The notes under the pieces: model-generated
Seen by the model: the letters and a program-made list of their open reading frames with translations, nothing else
Database searches by the model: none
What the model was told of the DNA's origin: nothing
Translations under genes and position numbers: made by a program
Source of the DNA: a virus
IMG/VR virus record: IMGVR_UViG_3300010396_000002
Location: 1-64,000 of that record
Direction: 5' to 3' (one strand)
DNA length: 64,000 nucleotides
Part shown: piece by piece, positions 40,955-48,241 of the stretch
Layout of the letters: each line of letters opens with the position of its first letter
Numbering within the stretch: the first letter of the stretch is position 1

Positions 40955-40987
40955 CTGTGTGACAGCGCTCGGGCGCGTGTGTGACAG
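40955..40987. promoter_or_regulatory. Two direct CTGTGTGACAG-type motifs
   Basis: CTGTGTGACAG at 40955-40965 and GTGTGTGACAG at 40977-40987, 22 bases apart and in the same orientation, in the gap between genes ending at 41034 and starting at 40860. Confidence 0.65.
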
Positions 40988-41033
40988 CGGGGTCAGGTCG
41001 CCGGAGCGGTCGGGAGCTTGGGCGGAGACTACG

Positions 41034-41258
41034 TCAGGCCGGAACGCGGTACCAGAGCGAGAGCGCGGTGAGCGAGATGCACCTGCCCGCCCACCCATGA
41101 CGACAGTTCTGGAGGGTCGCCATGCCCGTCGCTTCGTTGAAGCTCCGGAGCTTGTAGCGGTGCCACGGAGCCGAGCAGCGTTCGGACTGGAACTGGACGT
41201 ACTCGGCGCCGACCTCGGGCAGCGTGTGCCCGACCTCCGGCGGGTAGTGGCAGGCCAT
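41034..41258 (-). CDS. Small Trp/Tyr/Cys-containing protein
   Basis: 74 residues; ATG overlaps the previous stop (TGATG). Contains four Cys and two His (MACHYPPE, CSAPWHRY, NCRHGWAGRC). Unknown. Confidence 0.6.
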   Translation of the reverse strand: MACHYPPEVGHTLPEVGAEYVQFQSERCSAPWHRYKLRSFNEATGMATLQNCRHGWAGRCISLTALSLWYRVPA

Positions 41259-41488
41259 CAGAAGACCTCGACGACCCGCGCGTCTCTGTTGCCCGGATCG
41301 TTCCGCAGCAACCACCCACTGGCGTCCTCGCGGGTCTCGAAGGCCTTCACGTCCTCGTAGCGGGGATCGACGCGAGCCGCTGACGCCCATCGCCAGAGGA
41401 GCCCACCACGGCTCTCCGTCAGCACGAAGTCACCGATGAAGGTGGACTCCTCGACGCGCCAGCGCGGGACAGGGGAGACGGTCAGCAC
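41258..41488 (-). CDS. Small hypothetical protein
   Basis: 76 residues from GTG at 41488, overlapping the stop of the upstream gene. Beta-rich with WRVEESTFIGDFVLTESRGG, then a helix. Its frame is open without stops back to ATG 41872, which is relevant to the duplication described there. Confidence 0.58.
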   Translation of the reverse strand: MLTVSPVPRWRVEESTFIGDFVLTESRGGLLWRWASAARVDPRYEDVKAFETREDASGWLLRNDPGNRDARVVEVF

Positions 41489-41766
41489 TCGTCGCCCGTC
41501 TCGGTCAGGTAGAGGTGCACCAGTTCGAGCTTGTCGGTGGACATGCCGTCGAGACCCCAGCCCTTCCGCTTCGCCGCGGCCAGCGCCCGCTTCTGCTCGG
41601 CGACGGGGTAGCTCTGGATCTCCGCGATGAGGTCCGCCCGCCGCTTCATCTGCCAGAGCGCGGTCTCCACCTTGCTCTCCGCCGCCGAGAGCGCACGTGG
41701 GAGCTCGGTGTGAGGCACGCCGGGGAAGGCGTCCCAGATCCGTTGCTGGATCTCGGCCGCATCCAT
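41482..41766 (-). CDS. Helical hypothetical protein
   Basis: 94 residues (MDAAEIQQRIWDAFPGV), mostly helical with an amphipathic charged centre. May once have been the C-terminal part of a longer protein with the ATG at 41872; see the 7-base duplication at 41766-41780. Confidence 0.65.
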   Translation of the reverse strand: MDAAEIQQRIWDAFPGVPHTELPRALSAAESKVETALWQMKRRADLIAEIQSYPVAEQKRALAAAKRKGWGLDGMSTDKLELVHLYLTETGDEC

Positions 41767-41872
41767 CTTGCGTCTTGCGTGCGTCGACGGGGATCCGCTT
41801 GGTCACCCCGTTGTGCGTGATCTCGATCCAGTCGTGCGCCGGGGTGAGGGCCGTCGGAACAACGATGCCCAT
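41764..41872 (-). CDS. Possible N-terminal piece of a split gene
   Basis: ATG at 41872 opens MGIVVPTALTPAHDWIEITH, a natural beta-type sequence, three bases after the upstream stop. After 36 codons it has no stop and runs as a shadow of the next gene. A tandem TCTTGCG duplication (forward strand) lies exactly at the junction; removing one copy fuses this frame to the gene at 41766. Confidence 0.45.
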
Positions 41873-41874
41873 CG

Positions 41875-42075
41875 TCAGTACCCCGCCACGATCCAGCCGA
41901 TGCTGACGAGCAGGATCGCGAGGCCGTAGAGAGCCAGCGCCAAGCTGGTGCGGCGGGTCGTGACCTGCACGTACCCCATCGGGCGCATGTAGACCTGACG
42001 GGAGCGCTTGATCATCTGGAAGAGCGCGACGAGCGCGATGAAGGCGGCGATGATGAGCAGGATCTTGGTAGCCAT
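41875..42075 (-). CDS. Small two-helix membrane protein
   Basis: 66 residues; hydrophobic helices at about 4-21 and 44-65 with a basic loop between, the layout of a small class II-like holin. GGAGGACCC precedes the ATG. The transglycosylase gene lies directly upstream (42126-42734), so a holin role is plausible. Confidence 0.65.
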   Translation of the reverse strand: MATKILLIIAAFIALVALFQMIKRSRQVYMRPMGYVQVTTRRTSLALALYGLAILLVSIGWIVAGY

Positions 42076-42105
42076 GGGTCCTCCACGCGGCACACGGCCG
42101 CGGCT

Positions 42106-42125
42106 GTCGTCCAGCGCCGATGGTA
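42106..42125 (-). promoter_or_regulatory. Putative promoter -10 and GGACGAC leader element
   Basis: On the minus strand CTGATACCAT (-10 TACCAT, 42125-42120) is followed seven bases later by GGACGAC (42112-42106), then GGAGGACCC and the ATG at 42075. Confidence 0.5.
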
Positions 42126-42734
42126 TCAGAGCCCGACAGCGGCGGTCTTCTGGATGTCGCCATAGAGCGAGCGCGCGGCCGCTCGGACGGTGAGCAGATC
42201 GCAGACCCCGCCGGCGAAGGCGGCAAGCTGTTCCGACGGCGGCAAGGCCGCGCAGACCTGGCGGCTGTGCCGGATCCTGCTGAGCGCTACCCTAGCCTGC
42301 GCGCGCCGGTCGCCGCGAAGGTGGCGCGCCCTCTTGAGCTGCCAGAGCCCCTCGGACGTCTGCTGCCGGCCATCCCAGTCGCACCAATGGTCGCCCGGGG
42401 CCTGGTAGCAAGCGCCGAGGTCCACGTCCCTCCGCAGCCCGCTCTCGTGCCTCGCGACGCCCACCATGTCCCTGGCATAGAGCTGGGCCTGCCAGGCGTT
42501 CCCCTTCGCCGCCTCGGTTGCCACGGCCGCAACGTCGGCCGCGATGCTCTGGTAGCGGGCCAGCGCCTGCTCCGGCGTCTCCTCGAACCCGGGGATCTGC
42601 CGGTGCTTCTCGGGCGGCGAGAGCCTGAGCATCGCGACGAGCACCCGCTGCTCGAGGGTGGGTTCGTCGGCGGTCAGGTGAGCCGGCGAGAGCAGGACCA
42701 GGAGCGCGAAGAGGGTCAGGAAGATGGTTCGCAT
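42126..42734 (-). CDS. Exported lytic transglycosylase-like (SLT) protein
   Basis: 202 residues. Signal peptide about 1-22 (IFLTLFALLVLLSPAHLTA). The SLT-type core has the catalytic Glu in ARHESGLRRD (E97) and GLWQLKRARH near 130-139 in the place of the usual GLMQ motif. Two cysteine-containing loops suggest a periplasmic enzyme. It would cleave peptidoglycan glycan strands during entry or lysis. Second wall hydrolase besides the CHAP protein. Confidence 0.72.
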   Translation of the reverse strand: MRTIFLTLFALLVLLSPAHLTADEPTLEQRVLVAMLRLSPPEKHRQIPGFEETPEQALARYQSIAADVAAVATEAAKGNAWQAQLYARDMVGVARHESGLRRDVDLGACYQAPGDHWCDWDGRQQTSEGLWQLKRARHLRGDRRAQARVALSRIRHSRQVCAALPPSEQLAAFAGGVCDLLTVRAAARSLYGDIQKTAAVGL

Positions 42735-42772
42735 GGCCACGCTCTTAGCACGATCCGTAGAGCCTGGAGCTA

Positions 42773-42831
42773 CTGTCACACAGTCGGCTTGCCCACGACG
42801 GCTCACTGTGTGACACTCGGACCTGGACGAC
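42773..42831. promoter_or_regulatory. Operator pair and leader of the 42.9 kb operon
   Basis: CTGTCACACAG (42773-42783) and CTGTGTGACAC (42806-42816) face each other, 33 bases apart. The second overlaps the expected -10 position, and GGACGAC follows at 42825-42831 before AGGAGGACCC and the ATG at 42865. Confidence 0.6.
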
Positions 42832-42864
42832 AGCCAGCGCCGCCGCGCGCTGTGAGGAGGACCC

Positions 42865-43158
42865 ATGCCCGATCGAAGAGAAGAACCGCTGCCCACCTGG
42901 GCAACGCGCGTCATTAGCCGCACGGAACGCCACAGCACTGGCGTGAGCTACGCCGTCCTCGTCGAAGACGACGACGCCACGGACGCGCACGGCATCGGTC
43001 TCGGCGAGGGCCGCCGCTTGGCCATCTGGACCACCGAGGTGTTCTTCGGCGCGACCGACTCGCACTGCTCCGGCGGGGTCGCGTTCGTCATGGCGGCACG
43101 CGAGCAGGACCGCATCGCGACCGAGACCTGGGCCCGCCTCTCACGCGGGGAGGGCTGA
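42865..43158 (+). CDS. Small hypothetical protein
   Basis: 97 residues; AGGAGGACCC before the ATG. Beta-rich with an acidic loop (VEDDDATDAHG). First gene of a long plus operon controlled by the operator pair upstream. Confidence 0.7.
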   Translation: MPDRREEPLPTWATRVISRTERHSTGVSYAVLVEDDDATDAHGIGLGEGRRLAIWTTEVFFGATDSHCSGGVAFVMAAREQDRIATETWARLSRGEG

Positions 43159-43162
43159 GCCG

Positions 43163-43534
43163 GTGCCCCGCGAGATCATCGGCTACGTCGTCAAGGTCGG
43201 CGACGAGTACGCCGACAACGACGGCTGGACCACGTACAACAAGACCAGGCGCTTCCAGACGACCGACAAGACAGCGGCCGACAGGCTCCGGCAGAGAGCA
43301 GCAGACAAGCGCGCGTTGGGCGCGGCGAACGTGGCCCGGGTCGTGCTCGTCGTGCGCCATCCGCGCGTCGAGTACGCAACCACGCACGCCGAGTACCGTT
43401 GGGACAGGGAGGACAAGTCGTACGACGCCCCCGACCCGGTGCCGCCGGAGGGCGATGGCTGGGAACTCAAAGCAATGGCCATGGACGGAGGGCTCGTGCT
43501 CTTCGCCTGGTCCAGGACCGTGAAAGGGAAGTGA
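43163..43534 (+). CDS. Small hypothetical protein
   Basis: 123 residues from GTG at 43163. Mixed alpha/beta with a basic helix (KTAADRLRQRAADKRALG). Unknown. Confidence 0.68.
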   Translation: MPREIIGYVVKVGDEYADNDGWTTYNKTRRFQTTDKTAADRLRQRAADKRALGAANVARVVLVVRHPRVEYATTHAEYRWDREDKSYDAPDPVPPEGDGWELKAMAMDGGLVLFAWSRTVKGK

Positions 43535-43536
43535 TC

Positions 43537-44490
43537 ATGGGACGCTCTGCAACGGACCGCATGCGAGACGGAGGCGTAGAGGCGAAGAAGGGTTCTGTCG
43601 TCCTCGTGCCGATCGACGACATCTGGGCGCCGCCTGTCGGGCACCCGCTCTGGCACCCGCGGGCTGCTGACCCGATCGACGAAGAGCTCGCCGCCGACAT
43701 CACGAAGCACGCCGAGGTGAAGAAGCCGATCGTCGTCCGCGACGATGGCGAGGTGAAGGGCAAGCGGCGCCTGACCCTGCTCGACGGGGCGAGGCGCACG
43801 ACCAACGGCAAGGAGGCCCAGCGCAGGCTCCGAGCCTCCGGCGCCCTGAAGAAGTCCACGGACAACCCCAAGGCGCTCTTCTACGTGCAGGTGGAGTTCT
43901 TCAAGGGGAGCGACGCGGAGTTCCTCCTCGAGCGCCTCCGCAGGAACAAGGAGGACCCGCTGAAGAAGGCCGACCGCGCCTCCGTCCTGGCGGCGACGGT
44001 GAAGCAGCTCAGCGCGCCCGGGATCGCAGCCCCGCTCGACGCCATCGTGGATGCGATGCCCAAGGGCGTCGGCAAGCGCGAGGTCGAGTCCCTGATGGAC
44101 TGGGACAACCTCGTCGCGCGCTGCAAGGAGCGCTTCGATGCCGGGGCCCCGCTGGTGTACCTCCGCAACGTGCTCGACGCGGCTCGGGACGAGCAGGAGC
44201 GCACCCTCTCCGTGCTGGAGGAGTCCGGCGCGAAGACCGCGGCCACCGCGACCAGGGCCCTGCGGAAGACGGCGCCGGCGACGACGGCCCCGGCCTACAA
44301 GATGCGCCCCAGCAAGCAGGTCGTCGCGTTCCGCGAGAAGCTGGAGGAGCACACGGCGACCTACGGCGACGCCAAGGTCAGCGCGGTCCGGTTCATCGCG
44401 TTCCTGCATGGCGACGACACCGCGCTCGACGCCTACCCTTCGGTGAAGCAGGCGGCCATCGACGCTGGCCTCGTGAAGGCGGAGGAGTAG
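43537..44490 (+). CDS. ParB-like DNA-binding/nuclease domain protein
   Basis: 317 residues. The N-terminal domain (20-130) has the ParB/Srx layout: VLVPIDDIW, ADITKHAEVKKPIVVR, and the signature TLLDGARRT (about 81-89), then FYVQVEFF and LLERLRRNKEDPLKKAD, matching the helix after the ParB box. The middle (145-210) looks like the HTH region of ParB (AAPLDAIVDAMPKGVG). The C-terminal half is helical. Could act in partition, replication control or DNA modification. No ParA is nearby. Confidence 0.75.
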   Translation: MGRSATDRMRDGGVEAKKGSVVLVPIDDIWAPPVGHPLWHPRAADPIDEELAADITKHAEVKKPIVVRDDGEVKGKRRLTLLDGARRTTNGKEAQRRLRASGALKKSTDNPKALFYVQVEFFKGSDAEFLLERLRRNKEDPLKKADRASVLAATVKQLSAPGIAAPLDAIVDAMPKGVGKREVESLMDWDNLVARCKERFDAGAPLVYLRNVLDAARDEQERTLSVLEESGAKTAATATRALRKTAPATTAPAYKMRPSKQVVAFREKLEEHTATYGDAKVSAVRFIAFLHGDDTALDAYPSVKQAAIDAGLVKAEE

Positions 44491-44493
44491 ACC

Positions 44494-44706
44494 ATGGCCA
44501 CGCTCATGCTCATCTGGCTCATCCTCAAGATGGTGCTCGCGGTCCTCGCGACGCTGTCCTTCGTGACCCTCTGCATCGTCGCCAAGCAGAGCCTGCTCTC
44601 CATCGGGCGGCTCGCCGACTCCATCCGGGTCAACGTGCTGCCTGCTGGCAACGTCTCGTCCAAGCTCTGGGACGCCTTGCTCGAGTGCCTCCGGAGGCAC
44701 GGATGA
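44494..44706 (+). CDS. Small membrane protein
   Basis: 70 residues; hydrophobic helix at about 5-30 (MLIWLILKMVLAVLATLSFVT), then a soluble tail. Four bases after the ParB-like gene. Confidence 0.62.
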   Translation: MATLMLIWLILKMVLAVLATLSFVTLCIVAKQSLLSIGRLADSIRVNVLPAGNVSSKLWDALLECLRRHG

Positions 44707-45614
44707 GCGAAAAGACCTGCCAGGTACACAGCGGAAAGGACGTCCCATGTGGAGCACCGGCAACGCACTACACCGAGCTGCCAGCAACGGGCCCCTGGTT
44801 CGCGTGCGCTGACTGCGCCGAGAAGACGCCGCTGACGTGGACGGGGCTGCGAGGCCTCTCGTGGCGCCCGCTCAGCGAGCTGGTGGTGTTCGTGCCGGAG
44901 CAGCCCTACCCGCTGACCCTCTGCGTGCCGATGCCTGATGCTGAGCGCTGCGAGAAGTGCGGTGGGCAGCAGTTCGTCAAGCTCGAGGTGACGCGCTCGG
45001 ACTGGCGCGCCGACTCGGACTACCAGCACGCCGCGATGTGCCCGACCCTGTTCTGCCCGCACAACAAGCGCTTGGGGGCGGAGACGTGCGAAGCGTGCCG
45101 CGCCGAGGACGACCGTTGGCGGAACTCCGGCAGCGCGCTCCGCGCGCTCTGCGGCGACCTCGCCTATGCGCTCGACGAGGCGGGCACGCACTACCCCACC
45201 GACCGGCTCCGGATGGCGGAGGAGCGCGGCTACGACCGGGACGACTGCCTTGCCGAGCTTCGCGAGGTGAACGGCGGCTGGCCCGAGGCGCTTTACGCGA
45301 TCCCCACCGACCTCGGGCGCCGTGTCCGCAGAGCGCTCGGCATCCCGGGGCCGCTGGCGTTCCTCGCCGTCGGGCAGGAGCGGTTCGAGGACGTGCTCGC
45401 CAACGCCCACGCGTTCAACTTCCGCGGTGTCGCCAGGGAGTTCAAGGACGCCACCCTGGAGGGCCCGGCAGCGGTCCTGAAGCTGCTCCACAGCCTCGCC
45501 GAGGATCGCCGCTTCATCTGCGGTTCTTCGTGGGGTGAGCGGAGGGCCGAAGCCCGCCTCGGCATCGCCTGGCGGGCGTACCGAGCCTGGCGCAGAGAGC
45601 AGGTGCAGCCGTGA
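44703..45614 (+). CDS. Cys-rich multidomain hypothetical protein
   Basis: 303 residues from ATG at 44703 (ATGA). N-terminal zinc-like part (C5, C15, C34, C37), then CEKCGG near 81-86, then CPHN and CEAC near 116-130, suggesting up to three zinc modules; the second half is helical and acidic. Unknown. Confidence 0.68.
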   Translation: MSEKTCQVHSGKDVPCGAPATHYTELPATGPWFACADCAEKTPLTWTGLRGLSWRPLSELVVFVPEQPYPLTLCVPMPDAERCEKCGGQQFVKLEVTRSDWRADSDYQHAAMCPTLFCPHNKRLGAETCEACRAEDDRWRNSGSALRALCGDLAYALDEAGTHYPTDRLRMAEERGYDRDDCLAELREVNGGWPEALYAIPTDLGRRVRRALGIPGPLAFLAVGQERFEDVLANAHAFNFRGVAREFKDATLEGPAAVLKLLHSLAEDRRFICGSSWGERRAEARLGIAWRAYRAWRREQVQP

Positions 45615-45826
45615 ACGACGCGACCACGGTCATCGTAGACGGCGCAACCTGGTGTGCGTGGCTCGACACGGGGCCGGAGGGCATGCCGCGCGTGAACGTG
45701 ACGAAGGATGGCGTGCCCGTCTATGTGAGGTGGGATCGATCTACGCTACATGGGCGCCAGTCGCAGCCGATCCCGTCGGAGTTGACGGAAGCGTTCCGCG
45801 AAGCGCTGAACGGTGGCCGATCATGA
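45611..45826 (+). CDS. Small beta-type protein
   Basis: 71 residues from GTG at 45611 overlapping the previous stop. Alternating strands (TTVIVDGATWCAWLD, VNVTKDGVPVYV) and a C-terminal helix. Unknown. Confidence 0.62.
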   Translation: MNDATTVIVDGATWCAWLDTGPEGMPRVNVTKDGVPVYVRWDRSTLHGRQSQPIPSELTEAFREALNGGRS

Positions 45827-46440
45827 TCGGCCCCATCCCGCACCCCGAGAGGTCAGCCGCGCCCGCGGTCGCCGTCGTCAGCCCCTCCGCGCTCGCGCCG
45901 CCCAAGCCTCTCGTCGATGACGGCTGGCGCATCTTCGCCGACGAGATCCGTCAGTTCGACGCCGACGGGGACGAGATCCCCGACTGGGACGACGCCTTCC
46001 CGATCTACGGCGAGATCGATCCGCACCTGTTGCCGGTCGGCTGCAACGCCTACATCACGACGGGGAAGAAGAACCCCACATCACGCCAGTACGTCTGGCT
46101 CCGGATCGACTGCATCGGCGACGGGCCCGAGGATGTCGGCGAGCGCTGGATCGGTCGACGCGACGACTACCACGACGAAGAACTCCGCGAGAGCGGCTGG
46201 ACGCACATCCTCGACCTCGCTTGGGATCAGGACTGGGACGCTTGGATGCTCCGCGAAGGCATCGCGCCGGGCCAGGAGTTCCTCGTCGACATCGAGGCGA
46301 CGTACACCAAGTCGTGGACGGACTACGGTTACGAGTACGACGTCGAGTTCGCCGTCGAGATCGTCGCCAGGGCCCCGCGCTCGCCGGCTGAGGTCGTGGC
46401 GCAGTGGGTCGGCGCGCTGCCGGAGGTCGTACGGCTATGA
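45823..46440 (+). CDS. Acidic hypothetical protein
   Basis: 205 residues. Very acidic, Trp- and Asp-rich (DADGDEIPDWDDAF, DLAWDQDWDAWM). The DADGDEIPD segment resembles a calcium-binding loop. ATGA junctions on both sides. Confidence 0.68.
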   Translation: MIGPIPHPERSAAPAVAVVSPSALAPPKPLVDDGWRIFADEIRQFDADGDEIPDWDDAFPIYGEIDPHLLPVGCNAYITTGKKNPTSRQYVWLRIDCIGDGPEDVGERWIGRRDDYHDEELRESGWTHILDLAWDQDWDAWMLREGIAPGQEFLVDIEATYTKSWTDYGYEYDVEFAVEIVARAPRSPAEVVAQWVGALPEVVRL

Positions 46441-46913
46441 GCGTCCCGGCGTCGTTTCGCTGCTCGATCTGCAAAGAGTGGGCGGAGATGAAAGACTTCA
46501 CCGACGGGAAGTCGTTCTGCGAGAGGTGCTGGCTGAAAGAGAGGATCACGCCGATCCTAGACCCGCGCTGCAAGGATGAGGTGCGCTGGCTCCTCGAGCG
46601 CATGCTGCCCCACTACCTCGTTCCAGTGCCTCGTGAGTCGTTGCTTCTGTTCTCATTGCGCCGCATGCCCATCGGCTACGAAAAGGCACCAGAGGCCATC
46701 CGCTGCGATGCACGGCTCTACCGCTGCCCAGCGATCGAGTGGGCAGGCAGCGTCGCCTGCACAGACTGGGACGTGCCCAGGCTCGAGGAGCAGCTCCGGT
46801 TCGCCGGCATCGCGATCCTGTTCGTCGAGGTGCTGGCGGAGCTACACGGGCGCGGCAGGGGCAACGCGCTCGCCCGGCTCGTCGACGCCGTCGCGGACCA
46901 CAAGGAGGCGTGA
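46437..46913 (+). CDS. Hypothetical protein with N-terminal zinc finger
   Basis: 158 residues. CSICKEW and FCERCW (about 9-32) form a likely four-Cys zinc finger; the rest is helical with an amphipathic C-terminus. In the same operon. Confidence 0.66.
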   Translation: MSVPASFRCSICKEWAEMKDFTDGKSFCERCWLKERITPILDPRCKDEVRWLLERMLPHYLVPVPRESLLLFSLRRMPIGYEKAPEAIRCDARLYRCPAIEWAGSVACTDWDVPRLEEQLRFAGIAILFVEVLAELHGRGRGNALARLVDAVADHKEA

Positions 46914-46915
46914 CC

Positions 46916-47455
46916 ATGAAGATCGACCACCATCGAGGACTTGACCTCATCTCGATCGTCGACTTCGACAAGCTTCTGCGCTTCTCCGAGGCCGAGAGCA
47001 AGCGCGCGCTCGAGCAGGTGGAGCAAGCCTACGGCAGAGACGTGCGGGAGCGCGTAGAGCGCGAGTGCATCACCATGGCGCTCAGCCGCCCGCGCCGTTC
47101 GGGCTGGATCACCGGGCTTCATCGGTGGCAGGACATCGCCGCGGAACGCTTCAAGGCGGCCCTGTGCGCCGGCGACCCCGAGGCCAACGCCATCGCCGCG
47201 CTGATGATCTTCGTCTGGCGCCTGCCGCCGACGCACGGTCGAGACTTCCGGCCGTCGTGCCGAGCCGTGAAGGCCGAGAAGTACATCGGCCACGGTGGTC
47301 GTGAGATGGTCGAGATGACGCTCGACTGCGGGCACCCGATCAGGCCCAAGGGCGTGCTCGGCCGCTGGAGCAATCGCTCCTGGCACCAGGGGCGTCTCCT
47401 CCGCTGCTTGGCCTGCCATGCGCGGAGCCTACCGCCCGTCCTGGTCGGGCTATGA
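46916..47455 (+). CDS. Hypothetical protein with C-terminal Cys/His sites
   Basis: 179 residues; GGAGG seven bases before ATG. Helical N-terminal 100 residues; the last 45 include LDCGHPIRPKG and CLACHAR, a probable zinc site. ATGA link to the next gene. Confidence 0.66.
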   Translation: MKIDHHRGLDLISIVDFDKLLRFSEAESKRALEQVEQAYGRDVRERVERECITMALSRPRRSGWITGLHRWQDIAAERFKAALCAGDPEANAIAALMIFVWRLPPTHGRDFRPSCRAVKAEKYIGHGGREMVEMTLDCGHPIRPKGVLGRWSNRSWHQGRLLRCLACHARSLPPVLVGL

Positions 47456-47640
47456 AGCGGCCCCCGGTGCCGGAAGGCGGCTGGCAGAACTGCCGCTGCC
47501 CGTCATGCCTGTGCGTGCTGCGCGGCGTACCGATCCCGCCCGGAGTGACCTGCCCGGCACCATCGCTCGCCGAGCTAGAACCGTTCCCCGCCCTTGGCGC
47601 TCTCGCCATCATGATGCGAGGCCCCGAGCGCGGCCCCTGA
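47452..47640 (+). CDS. Small Cys-rich protein
   Basis: 62 residues with CRCPSCLC near 14-21 and another Cys at 34. Its 3' end overlaps the convergent gene at 47575-47811 by 66 bases. Confidence 0.58.
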   Translation: MKRPPVPEGGWQNCRCPSCLCVLRGVPIPPGVTCPAPSLAELEPFPALGALAIMMRGPERGP

Positions 47641-47811
47641 CGGCTCCGGCCTCGCGAGCATCTCGGCGAGCTCGTCCTGGGTGAAGATCATCGGGAGCGC
47701 GCACTGTCCAGGGGGCGGCTCCGGGATCGGCGGGCGCGTGAAGGCCAGGAACCAGGCACAGTACGAGCAGACGTCGGGACCGTTCGGGTCGCGTGGGCAG
47801 ACGAGCTTCAC
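47575..47811 (-). CDS. Small Cys-containing protein
   Basis: 78 residues from GTG at 47811 overlapping the previous stop (GTGA). CSYC near 15-18 and a conserved-looking FTQDELAEML helix. Converges with the plus operon and overlaps its last gene. Confidence 0.58.
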   Translation of the reverse strand: MKLVCPRDPNGPDVCSYCAWFLAFTRPPIPEPPPGQCALPMIFTQDELAEMLARPEPSGAALGASHHDGESAKGGERF

Positions 47812-48155
47812 CGCGACACCTGCGCCAAGGACGTTGGAGCATGCACCGTCCAGTGCAACCAGGCCTGCATGCACGCTCGCCAGTAGTTGACGTCCCGGAC
47901 CATCATCGTCCTGTTCTGGGCTGCCAGGATCTGCTCTTGATCTGCGGCTCGCTCGTGCACGAGGTGTTCGACCGGCCATGGCGCCTTGAAGAAAGGGAGG
48001 GCCTTCCGGAGGGCGACCCTCGCGTCATGCACCTCGGGCGGTGGCCAGAGGCATCTGTCGGCGTCCTTCGCTGTCAGCAGCGTCAGGAGAGCGTCCAGGG
48101 CCAGATGGATGGCGCGGGCGGCTTCCTGCGGGTTGGTCGGGTTGGTGTCGTCCAT
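47808..48155 (-). CDS. Hypothetical protein
   Basis: 115 residues starting MDDTNPTNPQEAARAIHLAL. Helical throughout. The start is directly preceded by GGACCGGGC and the operator at 48171, so it belongs to the same regulon as the divergent gene at 48242. Its first residues (MDDTN) match those of the gene at 54674, hinting at a shared start region. Confidence 0.66.
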   Translation of the reverse strand: MDDTNPTNPQEAARAIHLALDALLTLLTAKDADRCLWPPPEVHDARVALRKALPFFKAPWPVEHLVHERAADQEQILAAQNRTMMVRDVNYWRACMQAWLHWTVHAPTSLAQVSR

Positions 48156-48170
48156 GCCCGGTCCGATGCG

Positions 48171-48236
48171 CTGTCACACACCCTGGTCGCGCACTGTGTG
48201 ACAACTTGCGGATCCCCCTGCTGCACTGTATGACAG
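48171..48236. promoter_or_regulatory. Three operator motifs between divergent genes
   Basis: CTGTCACACAC (48171), CTGTGTGACAA (48194) and CTGTATGACAG (48226), spaced 23 and 32 bases. The last ends six bases before the ATG at 48242, so bound protein would block that start. Confidence 0.7.
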
Positions 48237-48241
48237 TGGTC

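Noticed and set aside
43183-44787. 534-codon minus frame opposite the ParB-like gene
   Set aside because: Shadow frame rich in Arg/Leu/Gly/His; the plus-strand genes have ATGA coupling and the ParB motif.
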